Of a DNA stretch of 5,269 bases, positions 1 to 5,269 are shown piece after piece (the stretch's first letter is position 1; each line of letters starts with the position of its first letter). The notes beneath the pieces are model-generated. The model saw nothing but the letters and a program-made list of their open reading frames with translations. It had not been told where the DNA came from and searched no databases. The DNA lies in assembly GCA_947464515.1 (NCBI GenBank), contig CANHXF010000143.1, positions 1 through 5,269 of the forward strand, in the 5' to 3' direction. The translations under genes were made by a program, and so were the position numbers. This DNA comes from Flavobacteriales bacterium (GTDB taxonomy: Bacteria > Bacteroidota > Bacteroidia > NS11-12g > UBA955).

Positions 1-38
1 AGCAATAAAAAAGAGGCCGCGCTCCGCGCGGCCTCTTT
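1..38 (-). terminator. Intrinsic terminator of the YceI gene
   Basis: A perfect 13-bp inverted repeat (arms 10-22 and 26-38, three-base loop) with a very GC-rich core lies 23 bases beyond the YceI stop codon. On the minus strand the right arm is followed by TTTTTTATTGCT, the U-tract expected of a Rho-independent terminator. The A run on the other flank of the stem is encoded by the arm ends, so some activity for transcription coming from the left is also possible, but the T-tract clearly favours the minus strand. Confidence 0.9.
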
Positions 39-61
39 CACACTTTGAAATCAAACAACCA

Positions 62-610
62 TTAAGCCTGCGCTGGCGCAAACTGTACGTTGAAAATCAA
101 CTTCACGTCGCTTCCAACCACAACACCACCTGCCTCAGTTACCGCGCTCCATGTCAAACCAAACTCCTCGCGCTTAACAACACCCGTCACCTCAAAACCA
201 ATTTTGTGATTGCCCCAAGGATCTACCATCTCGCCACCAAACTCAGCCTTCAACGCTACTGTGTTGGTTACACCCTTCATTGTCAAATCGCCCACAACGG
301 TATACTCATTGTCAGAAATTTTTTCAAAAGAAGTACTCTTAAAATCGATGCTAGGGAACTGAGCCGCATCAAAAAACTCAGGTGACTGCAAATGTCCGTC
401 GCGATCCGCACTATTGGTGTCGATAGAACTAACAACCGCAGAAAAAGCAACCTGAGCACCAGAAAAATCTGTGCTGCTCGCTGCATGCAACGTCGCTGAA
501 AATTCTTTAAACTTACCGGTTACCGTTGAAATCACCAAGTGCTTAACCTTGAATTGCGCTTCGCTGTGCGAAGGATCCAAATTCCATTGTGCTAAAGTTT
601 GTGTTGTCAT
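62..610 (-). CDS. YceI family protein, cytoplasmic form
   Basis: A 182-residue protein of the YceI family, a lipocalin-like beta-barrel that in characterised members binds a polyisoprenoid or other amphiphilic ligand in its hydrophobic tunnel. The family pattern runs the full length: the opening WNLDPSHSEAQFKVKHL (residues 9-25), the SSIDTNSADRDGHL block (61-74) followed by SPEFFDAAQFP (76-86), the GDLTMKGVTNTV strand pair (107-118), and the closing barrel strands around GFEVTGVVKREEFGLTW (138-154). The length matches the single-domain family. No signal peptide is present: the N-terminus MTTQTLAQW is polar, so the protein is probably cytoplasmic, unlike the periplasmic E. coli YceI. The ATG at 610 is preferred because the family domain starts nine residues in and a candidate promoter lies just upstream. 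The gene stands alone, with its own promoter and terminator. The ligand cannot be told from sequence; family assignment is firm, role is not. Confidence 0.95.
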   Translation of the reverse strand: MTTQTLAQWNLDPSHSEAQFKVKHLVISTVTGKFKEFSATLHAASSTDFSGAQVAFSAVVSSIDTNSADRDGHLQSPEFFDAAQFPSIDFKSTSFEKISDNEYTVVGDLTMKGVTNTVALKAEFGGEMVDPWGNHKIGFEVTGVVKREEFGLTWSAVTEAGGVVVGSDVKLIFNVQFAPAQA

Positions 611-644
611 ATTCGTATATCTTTTTATTTTTTATTCGTTACAA

Positions 645-675
645 CAAATATCGTACAATTGCATCAACCTTGCAA
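645..675 (-). promoter_or_regulatory. Candidate Bacteroidota-type promoter for the YceI gene
   Basis: On the minus strand GATATTTG (645-652) matches the Bacteroidota -7 consensus TAnnTTTG at all but the first base. A TTG (673-675) lies 20 bases upstream, the expected distance for the -33 element. The -7 box sits about 34 bases before the YceI start, leaving a short A-rich leader with no Shine-Dalgarno sequence, which is usual for this phylum. This is pattern matching only. Confidence 0.5.
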
Positions 676-738
676 GAAAATTCATTGATCCAATGGCTAC
701 AAAACGACAAACATTAGATTTTCTCGGTAAATTGCGAC

Positions 739-1491
739 ATGCGTAGCTTCATTACATCCGTTTCACTAGCAGTTGCATTTTTCATTGCTCAACCAACACA
801 AGCCCAGTATTCTGGTAACGACGATACCATTAAGGTTCAAGAACCCCTTGTTTCAGTAAATTCAAACTTGACGAGCATCGACAAGCACCCCTTGCACCCT
901 TTCCAAAAGGAAGCGATGACCTTTTATTGGGATAGAAATTCGAAAGTTCTGGTAAACATCATTGCAAAAGGATTAAAAGAAAACCTAGAACCCACTTTCG
1001 GATCGATGGGCAACAGTTTAATAAGTAAAAAACCACAATCTATCGGCTACCAATATCATTTTCGCGACCGATGGACAATGGGACTGGTCTATGCATGGGC
1101 ACAAGTAAAAACCGACACTTTGCAATACCCCGATTTCGACAAGCCAGGAAATTATTCATCCTTTCAATATGTAGTAAACATGAACGCCTTCATGGGGACA
1201 ATTAACTACGCTTGGTATCTTAAAACCAAACCCAAAAGTACGATGGCAATTTCTTCTGGGATCGCATTGGGTAACAGCAGAATCGACTATCAAACCCAAC
1301 GTATGAGTTATGATACCGGAACAGCCTACATCCCTGCTTTCAACGGAGGCATCAATGCACAGGGGATTCAAGTCACTTTGATTTCTATCAAACAATCCTT
1401 CAAAGGCCTGAGAAATATTGGCTACCAAGCATCGCTCGGCGGTGGCGTAAACTCAATAGGCCTCAGCGTTGGCATAAACTACACCTTGTAA
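739..1491 (+). CDS. Exported protein, probable outer-membrane beta-barrel, unknown role
   Basis: A 250-residue protein that I do not recognise by name. The N-terminus is a classical type I signal peptide: MRSF, a hydrophobic stretch at residues 5-17, then QPTQA with likely cleavage after Ala22 (TQA|Q). Residues 23-99 are polar with little pattern. From about residue 100 the chain shows alternating polar and hydrophobic stretches with aromatic girdle-like ends and short charged turns: 100-124 (hairpin turning at RDRW), 140-163, 167-180, 193-216 and 226-250, the last ending in GLSVGINYTL. This suggests a small beta-barrel of perhaps 8-10 strands anchored in the outer membrane, as is common for Bacteroidota OmpA/PorT-like barrels; the fold is inferred, not matched to a family. 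ATG 739 is chosen because the signal peptide begins there. The gene is divergent from YceI and convergent with the ABC permease gene, so it is probably monocistronic. Its base composition appears more AT-rich than that of the methyltransferase gene. No function can be assigned. Confidence 0.85.
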   Translation: MRSFITSVSLAVAFFIAQPTQAQYSGNDDTIKVQEPLVSVNSNLTSIDKHPLHPFQKEAMTFYWDRNSKVLVNIIAKGLKENLEPTFGSMGNSLISKKPQSIGYQYHFRDRWTMGLVYAWAQVKTDTLQYPDFDKPGNYSSFQYVVNMNAFMGTINYAWYLKTKPKSTMAISSGIALGNSRIDYQTQRMSYDTGTAYIPAFNGGINAQGIQVTLISIKQSFKGLRNIGYQASLGGGVNSIGLSVGINYTL

Positions 1492-1511
1492 AAACGCAAG
1501 TTTCGCGTTCC
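1491..1511 (-). terminator. Weak candidate terminator after the ABC permease gene
   Basis: On the minus strand GGAACGC (1505-1511) can pair with GCGTTTT (1491-1497) across a seven-base loop, with five Watson-Crick pairs and two G-U pairs, and the T run continues to 1490. It lies about 60 bases past the permease stop, abutting the end of the convergent gene. The stem is short, so termination here is only a possibility. No better hairpin was seen in the 79-base convergent gap for either direction. Confidence 0.25.
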
Positions 1512-1570
1512 ATTTACCCCTATTAGCGTCGGCAACGGCTTGCAGAGCATATCCCCAACAGCAATTCGAC

Positions 1571-2968
1571 TTACCGCAACCACTTCCAAAGGTCTTTCCA
1601 CGTGGGCTTTTTGCCATAGCTCAATATGCCGATGCGATAAATCCGGCTGCTTAGCCAAACCATCAACACAAAGGTCAAAACGAGCAGACCGAAACTCAGT
1701 GCCAATTCGCTAAATGGAACTCCAAAAGGGGCGCGCACAACCATCACAATCGGACTGGTAAGCGGTATCATCGAAAACAACTTAGCCATCGCACCATGGG
1801 GCGCTTTTAAGGCCACCGTTTGGGCAATCACAAATCCAAAAACCAAAGGCAAAGTAACTGGCATCATGAATTGTTGGACGTCTGATTCCTGATTCACTGC
1901 CGATCCGATGGCTGCGAAAAAACTCGAATACAACAAATATCCACCCACGAAAAACAATAGAAAAACCGCCAAAATCTGAAAATAAGGCAAGTTGCTGAGC
2001 GGCTCCGTAAACTCCGCCGCCATATCCCTTGCACCGGATGACATCCCCGCTCCTTGAGCCGACATCTCTCCACCCATCGAAACTGCGGCACCAGAACCAG
2101 AACCAGTACCCATGCCACCCATCCCCGTCCTAGCCTCTATTCCCGTCTGAACCGCCTGCTGGGTTGTCATCCCGTTTCCTGAATTCAAAAACAGCGCACT
2201 GATCCCAAAAACCAATCCCACCGCCAAGACAATCCAAGCCACAAACTGCGTTAAACCCACCGCGGCAACACCCAAAATCTTGCCCATCATCAAATCAAAT
2301 GGCTTCACAGAACTCACAATCACCTCCACAATCCTGTTCGTTTTCTCCTCCATCGCCGAACGCATAACCATCGAACCGTATACAAAAATGAAAATGTAAA
2401 TCATAAACGCGAGCGCAAATCCGATCCCGCTCTTTAAACCGCTGCTGGTCTCTTGCACATCGCCCTGACCCGTAACCTCTTTGGTCTCAAGGCTACAACT
2501 CGACTGCAAACTATCGATCTGACCTTCCCGCAATCCCAACCGCGCAAACTGTCGCTGCGTAGCCTTATTTCGAATCCACTCTTTTAACGTCTCTTTTTCC
2601 GTAATCGATGGCGTTTCACTTGTGTAATACGTGGCTGAATCCACCGATCGCAAATCCCTGTCTTCCACACTCAACCAACCATGCACCAAGCCGCGCTCCA
2701 CATGGGCCAAGGCCGAATCCGAATCACTGGGCGCAGGCAATAAAACATAGTTCGCAGGCGGATTATGACTCAACAACAACTCCGGATTATTGTCCGATAC
2801 GTACACCGTCTTTGTCCGATCGTCGTCCCCCGTTTCCGTCGCAATATAAATGGTCGCCGCATAAAAACCCACCATCAGCAAAGGCGCCAAAAAGGTCATG
2901 ATGATGAAGGTCTTGTTCTTCACCCGGGTGAGGTATTCGCGTTTAAAAATGACAAAAATATTCTTCAT
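1571..2968 (-). CDS. ABC-2 type transporter permease (NatB-like)
   Basis: A 465-residue integral membrane subunit that should pair with the ATPase encoded just upstream to form an ABC exporter. The topology is that of the ABC-2/NatB group: a basic cytoplasmic start with the characteristic KREYLTRVKNKTFI (9-22), TM1 at about 22-43, a large extracytoplasmic domain at about 44-180, then TM segments near 182-202, 232-261, 328-352, 367-385, 396-412 and 420-440, and a basic C-terminus ending KDLWKWLR. The cytoplasmic coupling segment MEEKTNRIVEVIVSSVKPF (206-224), diagnostic of this group, lies between TM2 and TM3. Residues about 263-325, between TM3 and TM4, form an unusual Gly/Met/Ser-rich insertion. 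The 25-base spacing from the ATPase gene and shared strand indicate one operon. NatB exports sodium in Bacillus, but relatives have many substrates, so the cargo is unknown. Family assignment is strong. Confidence 0.93.
   Translation of the reverse strand: MKNIFVIFKREYLTRVKNKTFIIMTFLAPLLMVGFYAATIYIATETGDDDRTKTVYVSDNNPELLLSHNPPANYVLLPAPSDSDSALAHVERGLVHGWLSVEDRDLRSVDSATYYTSETPSITEKETLKEWIRNKATQRQFARLGLREGQIDSLQSSCSLETKEVTGQGDVQETSSGLKSGIGFALAFMIYIFIFVYGSMVMRSAMEEKTNRIVEVIVSSVKPFDLMMGKILGVAAVGLTQFVAWIVLAVGLVFGISALFLNSGNGMTTQQAVQTGIEARTGMGGMGTGSGSGAAVSMGGEMSAQGAGMSSGARDMAAEFTEPLSNLPYFQILAVFLLFFVGGYLLYSSFFAAIGSAVNQESDVQQFMMPVTLPLVFGFVIAQTVALKAPHGAMAKLFSMIPLTSPIVMVVRAPFGVPFSELALSFGLLVLTFVLMVWLSSRIYRIGILSYGKKPTWKDLWKWLR
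2030..2135 (-). repeat. Low-complexity Gly/Met/Ser-rich coding segment with a 6-bp repeat
   Basis: This stretch of the permease gene encodes roughly residues 278-313, dominated by Gly, Met, Ser and Ala (for example TGMGGMGTGSGSGAA). It contains a short six-base tandem repeat, ccagaa-ccagaa-ccagta, at 2091-2108, which reads Gly-Ser/Thr on the coding strand. It looks like a flexible, slippage-prone insertion between two transmembrane helices. Confidence 0.7.
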
Positions 2969-2993
2969 TGTTGTGTGTTAAAATTAATGATTA

Positions 2994-3983
2994 TTAGGAC
3001 ATTGGCGACGGCTTCGACGCGATGGTTTCTCCCGCGATCGTTGCTCCCGCGATGGGCTCGGCTGGCCTGGACACGGTATCGACAAAAATCTCATGTATAC
3101 TAGGAACATGTTCCGAAAAATGCACCAAATTTCCTTTTCCCATGGCCAACTTCAACAATTGATCCGGGCTAAAACTGTCCGATGTCTGAAAACGATAAAC
3201 CACCTTCCCATCACTCTGTTGCTGCTCAGAAATTAAGGTCGATTCGCCCGTGGCCGACATCCCTCCACCCCATTCCACCGCCTGATAAAATCCCACTTCA
3301 TAAACACCGGTTGCATATTTTCTGCGGATTTCGCTCACCCCACCGTCCAGCACTTTTTCGCCTTGATGTATGATAGCCAAATGGTCACAAAGACTCTCCA
3401 CATTATCCATTCTATGGGTCGAAAAAATGATACTCGTCCCCTGGTTTTTTAATTCGATGATTAAATCTTTGATCAAATCGGCATTCACTGGATCAAATCC
3501 ACTAAAAGGCTCATCGAGAATTAACAGTTGCGGATTGTGCAACACACAAGAAACGAATTGCACTTTTTGCGCCATTCCTTTGCTTATCTCTTCCACCTTT
3601 TTCCTCGCCCATTCCATCATATCCAATCGCTGCAGCCAATGCTTCACCGACGCCTTTGCATCCTTGGTACTCAAACCACGCAACTCCGCAAAAAACAAAA
3701 GCTGATCGGCCACGGTCATCTTTTTATACAAACCCCTTTCTTCGGGCATATAACCCATTTGGTGGGCATGACTTTCCTTTAGGGCTTCGCCTTTAAACAG
3801 GATCTCTCCAGAATCGGGCTGGGTGATGGTGGAAAGCATCCGAATAAGGGTTGTTTTTCCCGCACCATTTGGACCCAACAGCCCATAGATGCTCCCTTGC
3901 TCCACCGCCAAATCAATATTTTTTGATACGCGTTGCTCGCCAAAGGTTTTACAAACTTTGATGGCCTCAATAACCTTGCTCAT
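2994..3983 (-). CDS. ABC transporter ATP-binding protein (NatA-like)
   Basis: A 329-residue nucleotide-binding subunit that would power the adjacent permease by ATP hydrolysis on the cytoplasmic face. Motifs in order: Walker A GPNGAGKT (37-44); a Q-loop region reading GYMPEERGLY (77-86), with Glu where many ABC proteins have Gln, as is usual in this DrrA/NatA group; signature ISKGMAQKV (133-141), the SKGM variant of LSGGQ typical of the group; Walker B LLILDEPF (153-160) with catalytic Glu158; D-loop SGFDP (161-165); and switch His190 in FSTHRM. All catalytic residues are present, so the protein should be active. Residues about 215-303 match the extra C-terminal domain (DUF4162-like) that follows the ATPase core in this family. 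The last ~25 residues are a low-complexity tail built from a 15-bp DNA repeat. The permease gene follows after 25 bases; the methyltransferase gene lies 108 bases upstream. The start at 3983 fits the family's usual N-terminus (short lead to the first strand). Confidence 0.95.
   Translation of the reverse strand: MSKVIEAIKVCKTFGEQRVSKNIDLAVEQGSIYGLLGPNGAGKTTLIRMLSTITQPDSGEILFKGEALKESHAHQMGYMPEERGLYKKMTVADQLLFFAELRGLSTKDAKASVKHWLQRLDMMEWARKKVEEISKGMAQKVQFVSCVLHNPQLLILDEPFSGFDPVNADLIKDLIIELKNQGTSIIFSTHRMDNVESLCDHLAIIHQGEKVLDGGVSEIRRKYATGVYEVGFYQAVEWGGGMSATGESTLISEQQQSDGKVVYRFQTSDSFSPDQLLKLAMGKGNLVHFSEHVPSIHEIFVDTVSRPAEPIAGATIAGETIASKPSPMS
3019..3063 (-). repeat. In-frame 15-bp tandem repeat in the ATPase C-terminal tail
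   Basis: Three adjacent 15-base units (3019-3033, 3034-3048, 3049-3063) each begin gcgat; the first two also share their ctccc end and differ at only a few positions, and the third is more diverged. Because 15 is a multiple of three, the coding strand reads a five-residue period (EPIAG, ATIAG, ETIAS). The tail lies beyond the conserved domain and is probably dispensable and variable in length. Confidence 0.75.
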
Positions 3984-3988
3984 TGAAA

Positions 3989-3996
3989 CAAAAATA
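3989..3996 (-). promoter_or_regulatory. TAnnTTTG-like box immediately before the ATPase start
   Basis: On the minus strand TATTTTTG is a perfect match to the Bacteroidota -7 consensus, and it ends only five bases before the ATPase ATG. I found no TTG at the expected 19-21 bases upstream (the nearest give gaps of 15 and 25), so the match may be chance in an AT-rich leader. If real, the transcript would be leaderless or nearly so. Confidence 0.3.
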
Positions 3997-4091
3997 CATT
4001 AAGATTTCGCGCAATTTCTTCCAAACCAAAGGTTTCGCTGAAAGGAAATAAAGTTTCGATGATTGGCGCGCAAAACGACCCAAAAAGAATT

Positions 4092-4976
4092 TTACAATCG
4101 CACGAAAGTCCCCAAAGGCAGGGCATTCCCGGCTTGGTCTTTCAAGAAAAGTTCTCCGCTGTTCATGAATTTTACTCCCAGGCAGGAAACGTGTTTTCTC
4201 ACCAAATTTTCAGCCACCATGGCGCTAAAGCCCATGCTGTAGAGGTTCAGAAGCATGAAGCCTGTAGGTTCTAGAATCTGACCACACATTTGCATCAACT
4301 CGTTGAGTTGTTTTTCGAGCAGCCATTTCTCTCCATCGGGGCCCCGGCCGTAGGCCGGGGGATCCAACAAAATCCCATGGTACGTCTTCCCCCGCCTCAC
4401 CTCGCGCTGCACAAACTTAAACGCGTCCTCAACCACCCATCGAATCCCGTCCAATCCGCTCTCCTCCATATTTTCACGACTCCATGAAACCACCTGTTTC
4501 ACACTATCCACGTGCGTGACATCCGCTCCAGCCGCACATGCAGCCAACGACGCACCACCCGTGTACGCAAACAAATTCAATACCCTGGGCTTTTCACCCT
4601 TGGGAAATGATTTCACCTTCTCGTATATCCAATCCCAATTCGCCGCCTGCTCAGGAAATAATCCCACATGCTTGAATGAGGTTAATCCCAATCGGAATTT
4701 CAACGACAATCCTCCCTGCTGATACTGAATCCACCAACGGTCGGCCATTCCAGGCTTCAAATACCACTGGCCCTTCTCCGCATCCGCCCCCGCCGCTTTT
4801 GCAAAGCTGGCGTGTGCCAACTTCTGCCATTCCCGCTCATCCAAACTCTTATCCCAAATGGCTTGAGGTTCAGGCCTACGCAATATCCATTTGCCAAATC
4901 GCTCCAACTTCTCAAAACCCCCAGCATCGATTAACTCGTAATCTTTCCAGGCGGTTGGACAAATCCGCTGACTCAT
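4092..4976 (-). CDS. Class I SAM-dependent methyltransferase (COG1092/RlmI-like)
   Basis: A 294-residue Rossmann-fold methyltransferase of the family that includes 23S rRNA methyltransferases RlmI and RlmK. Residues 1-100 form the N-terminal substrate-side region (YELIDAGGFEKLERFG near 13-28, WWIQYQ near 81-86). HVGLFPEQAANWDWI (103-117) is a family hallmark. SAM-binding motif I is VLNLFAYTGGASL (132-144), with the acidic ribose-binding residue at about Asp157 in HVDSVKQ. Motif IV is LLDPPAYGRGPDGEKW (203-218). No PUA domain precedes the core, unlike RlmI. The later strand where RlmI is thought to carry its catalytic cysteine reads MLLNLYSMG here, without cysteine, so an m5C mechanism is doubtful and the target is unknown; RNA is the most likely substrate by family. 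The ATG overlaps the stop of the upstream gene as ATGA, supporting this start and suggesting translational coupling. The 108-base gap before the ABC genes could allow either read-through or separate transcription. Confidence 0.9.
   Translation of the reverse strand: MSQRICPTAWKDYELIDAGGFEKLERFGKWILRRPEPQAIWDKSLDEREWQKLAHASFAKAAGADAEKGQWYLKPGMADRWWIQYQQGGLSLKFRLGLTSFKHVGLFPEQAANWDWIYEKVKSFPKGEKPRVLNLFAYTGGASLAACAAGADVTHVDSVKQVVSWSRENMEESGLDGIRWVVEDAFKFVQREVRRGKTYHGILLDPPAYGRGPDGEKWLLEKQLNELMQMCGQILEPTGFMLLNLYSMGFSAMVAENLVRKHVSCLGVKFMNSGELFLKDQAGNALPLGTFVRL
4337..4360. repeat. GC-rich inverted repeat inside the methyltransferase gene
   Basis: A perfect 8-bp stem (ccccggcc at 4342-4349, ggccgggg at 4353-4360) with a gta loop overlaps a 10-bp palindrome cggggccccg (4337-4346). 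It encodes the catalytic-motif segment around PPAYGRGP, so Pro/Gly codons explain much of the composition. No T-tract follows on either strand, so it is not a typical terminator. Confidence 0.6.
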
Positions 4977-5269
4977 AACAAATTCAATTGTGGTGACCCA
5001 TCACCGCCCAAAATCACATTCCCATCATTATTGGGTTTCTCTGGCCCTTTTTCAACACCCTTCGTTTCGATGTTTGAATTGCCAGAATCCCCTTCGGTTT
5101 CAGGATCGTTTTCATCGATATCATTGACGTCCATCGCGTCAGTATCCCCTTCAGATTCAAACTCTTGTGGAGCAGGTGTCAATTTTCGTGTAACCACCGG
5201 CGCCTCACCCACTTTATCACTCTTCAAAACCACTTTCTTTACCTTATCCTGACTCAAACGATTGCCCAA
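4973..5269 (-). CDS. C-terminal part of an unidentified acidic protein (5' end beyond the window)
   Basis: The reading frame is open to the right edge and ends with TGA at 4973-4975; only the last 98 residues are visible. A TTG at the very edge could serve as a start but is more simply an internal leucine codon. The visible part begins with a basic, possibly structured segment (SQDKVKKVVLKSDKVG) and continues into a long D/E/N/G/P-rich stretch with about 21 acidic residues in 98 and almost no hydrophobic clusters, which suggests a disordered acidic C-terminal tail. It ends SPQLNLL. I recognise no family, and no membrane segment or signal is present in this part. Use of the codon frame as a real gene is supported by the four-base ATGA overlap with the methyltransferase start and by the same strand and order. 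The function must be read from the missing N-terminal part. Confidence 0.7.
   Translation of the reverse strand: MGNRLSQDKVKKVVLKSDKVGEAPVVTRKLTPAPQEFESEGDTDAMDVNDIDENDPETEGDSGNSNIETKGVEKGPEKPNNDGNVILGGDGSPQLNLL

Noticed and set aside
715..722. TAGATTTT as a -7 box for the plus-strand barrel gene
   Set aside because: It matches the consensus at seven of eight positions, but no TTG lies at a suitable distance upstream (the nearest leaves 27 bases), so I did not call a promoter.
471..746. A plus-strand open frame beginning MLLAACNVAEN, resembling a short lipoprotein signal
   Set aside because: It lies antisense to the start of the well-supported YceI gene for half its length, has no hydrophobic stretch of proper length before the cysteine, and runs into the promoter gap. 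Chance reading.
2608..3103. Plus-strand open frames rich in Pro, His and Arg opposite the ABC genes
   Set aside because: Their composition is what the antisense of ordinary coding sequence gives, and the minus-strand frames there carry clear ABC motifs.
4023..4035. Small hairpin aaacc-aaa-ggttt in the gap between the methyltransferase and ATPase genes
   Set aside because: The stem has only five pairs, mostly A-T, with no T-tract directly after it on the minus strand; not a credible terminator or attenuator.
4516..4978. Plus-strand open frames, one starting MTSAPAAHAANDAPP, that look superficially like exported proteins
   Set aside because: They are antisense to the SAM-binding core of the methyltransferase; no signal peptide charge pattern, no promoter and no family resemblance.
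1..5269. A defence island, toxin-antitoxin pair, CRISPR array, transposon or riboswitch
   Set aside because: I looked on both strands and found no repeat array, transposase motif, terminal inverted repeats, small gene pairs or structured leader; the gene content is ordinary chromosomal.

Overview
The window looks like chromosomal DNA from a member of the Bacteroidota. This is an inference from several signs. The genes lack clear Shine-Dalgarno sequences. Candidate promoters resemble the Bacteroidota pattern (-7 box TAnnTTTG with an upstream TTG). The protein types also fit: a leaderless cytoplasmic YceI protein, a NatA/NatB-like ABC pair and a COG1092-type methyltransferase. No mobile element, tRNA, rRNA or CRISPR array is visible. 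Coding density is high and no gene-free stretch exceeds about 130 bases.

Layout. Positions 1-610 hold a minus-strand YceI-family gene, with a strong intrinsic terminator just beyond its end and a candidate promoter in front of it. The 128-base gap to position 738 separates it from a divergent plus-strand gene (739-1491) for an exported protein that looks like a small outer-membrane beta-barrel of unknown role. That gene converges on a minus-strand cluster filling the rest of the window. In transcription order (right to left) the cluster has four genes: the C-terminal end of an unidentified acidic, probably disordered protein (runs off the right edge), a SAM-dependent methyltransferase overlapping it by ATGA, an ABC transporter ATPase after a 108-base gap, and the cognate ABC-2 type permease 25 bases later.

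Functionally, the ATPase and permease should form one exporter of the NatAB/ABC-2 type with unknown substrate. The methyltransferase and the acidic protein are probably translationally coupled. YceI and the barrel protein are separate units. I see no convincing undescribed system. The most notable points are local: a 15-bp in-frame tandem repeat at the ATPase C-terminus, a Gly/Met/Ser-rich insertion in the permease, the apparent absence of an RlmI-type catalytic cysteine in the methyltransferase, and a -7-like box so close to the ATPase start that the message could be leaderless.
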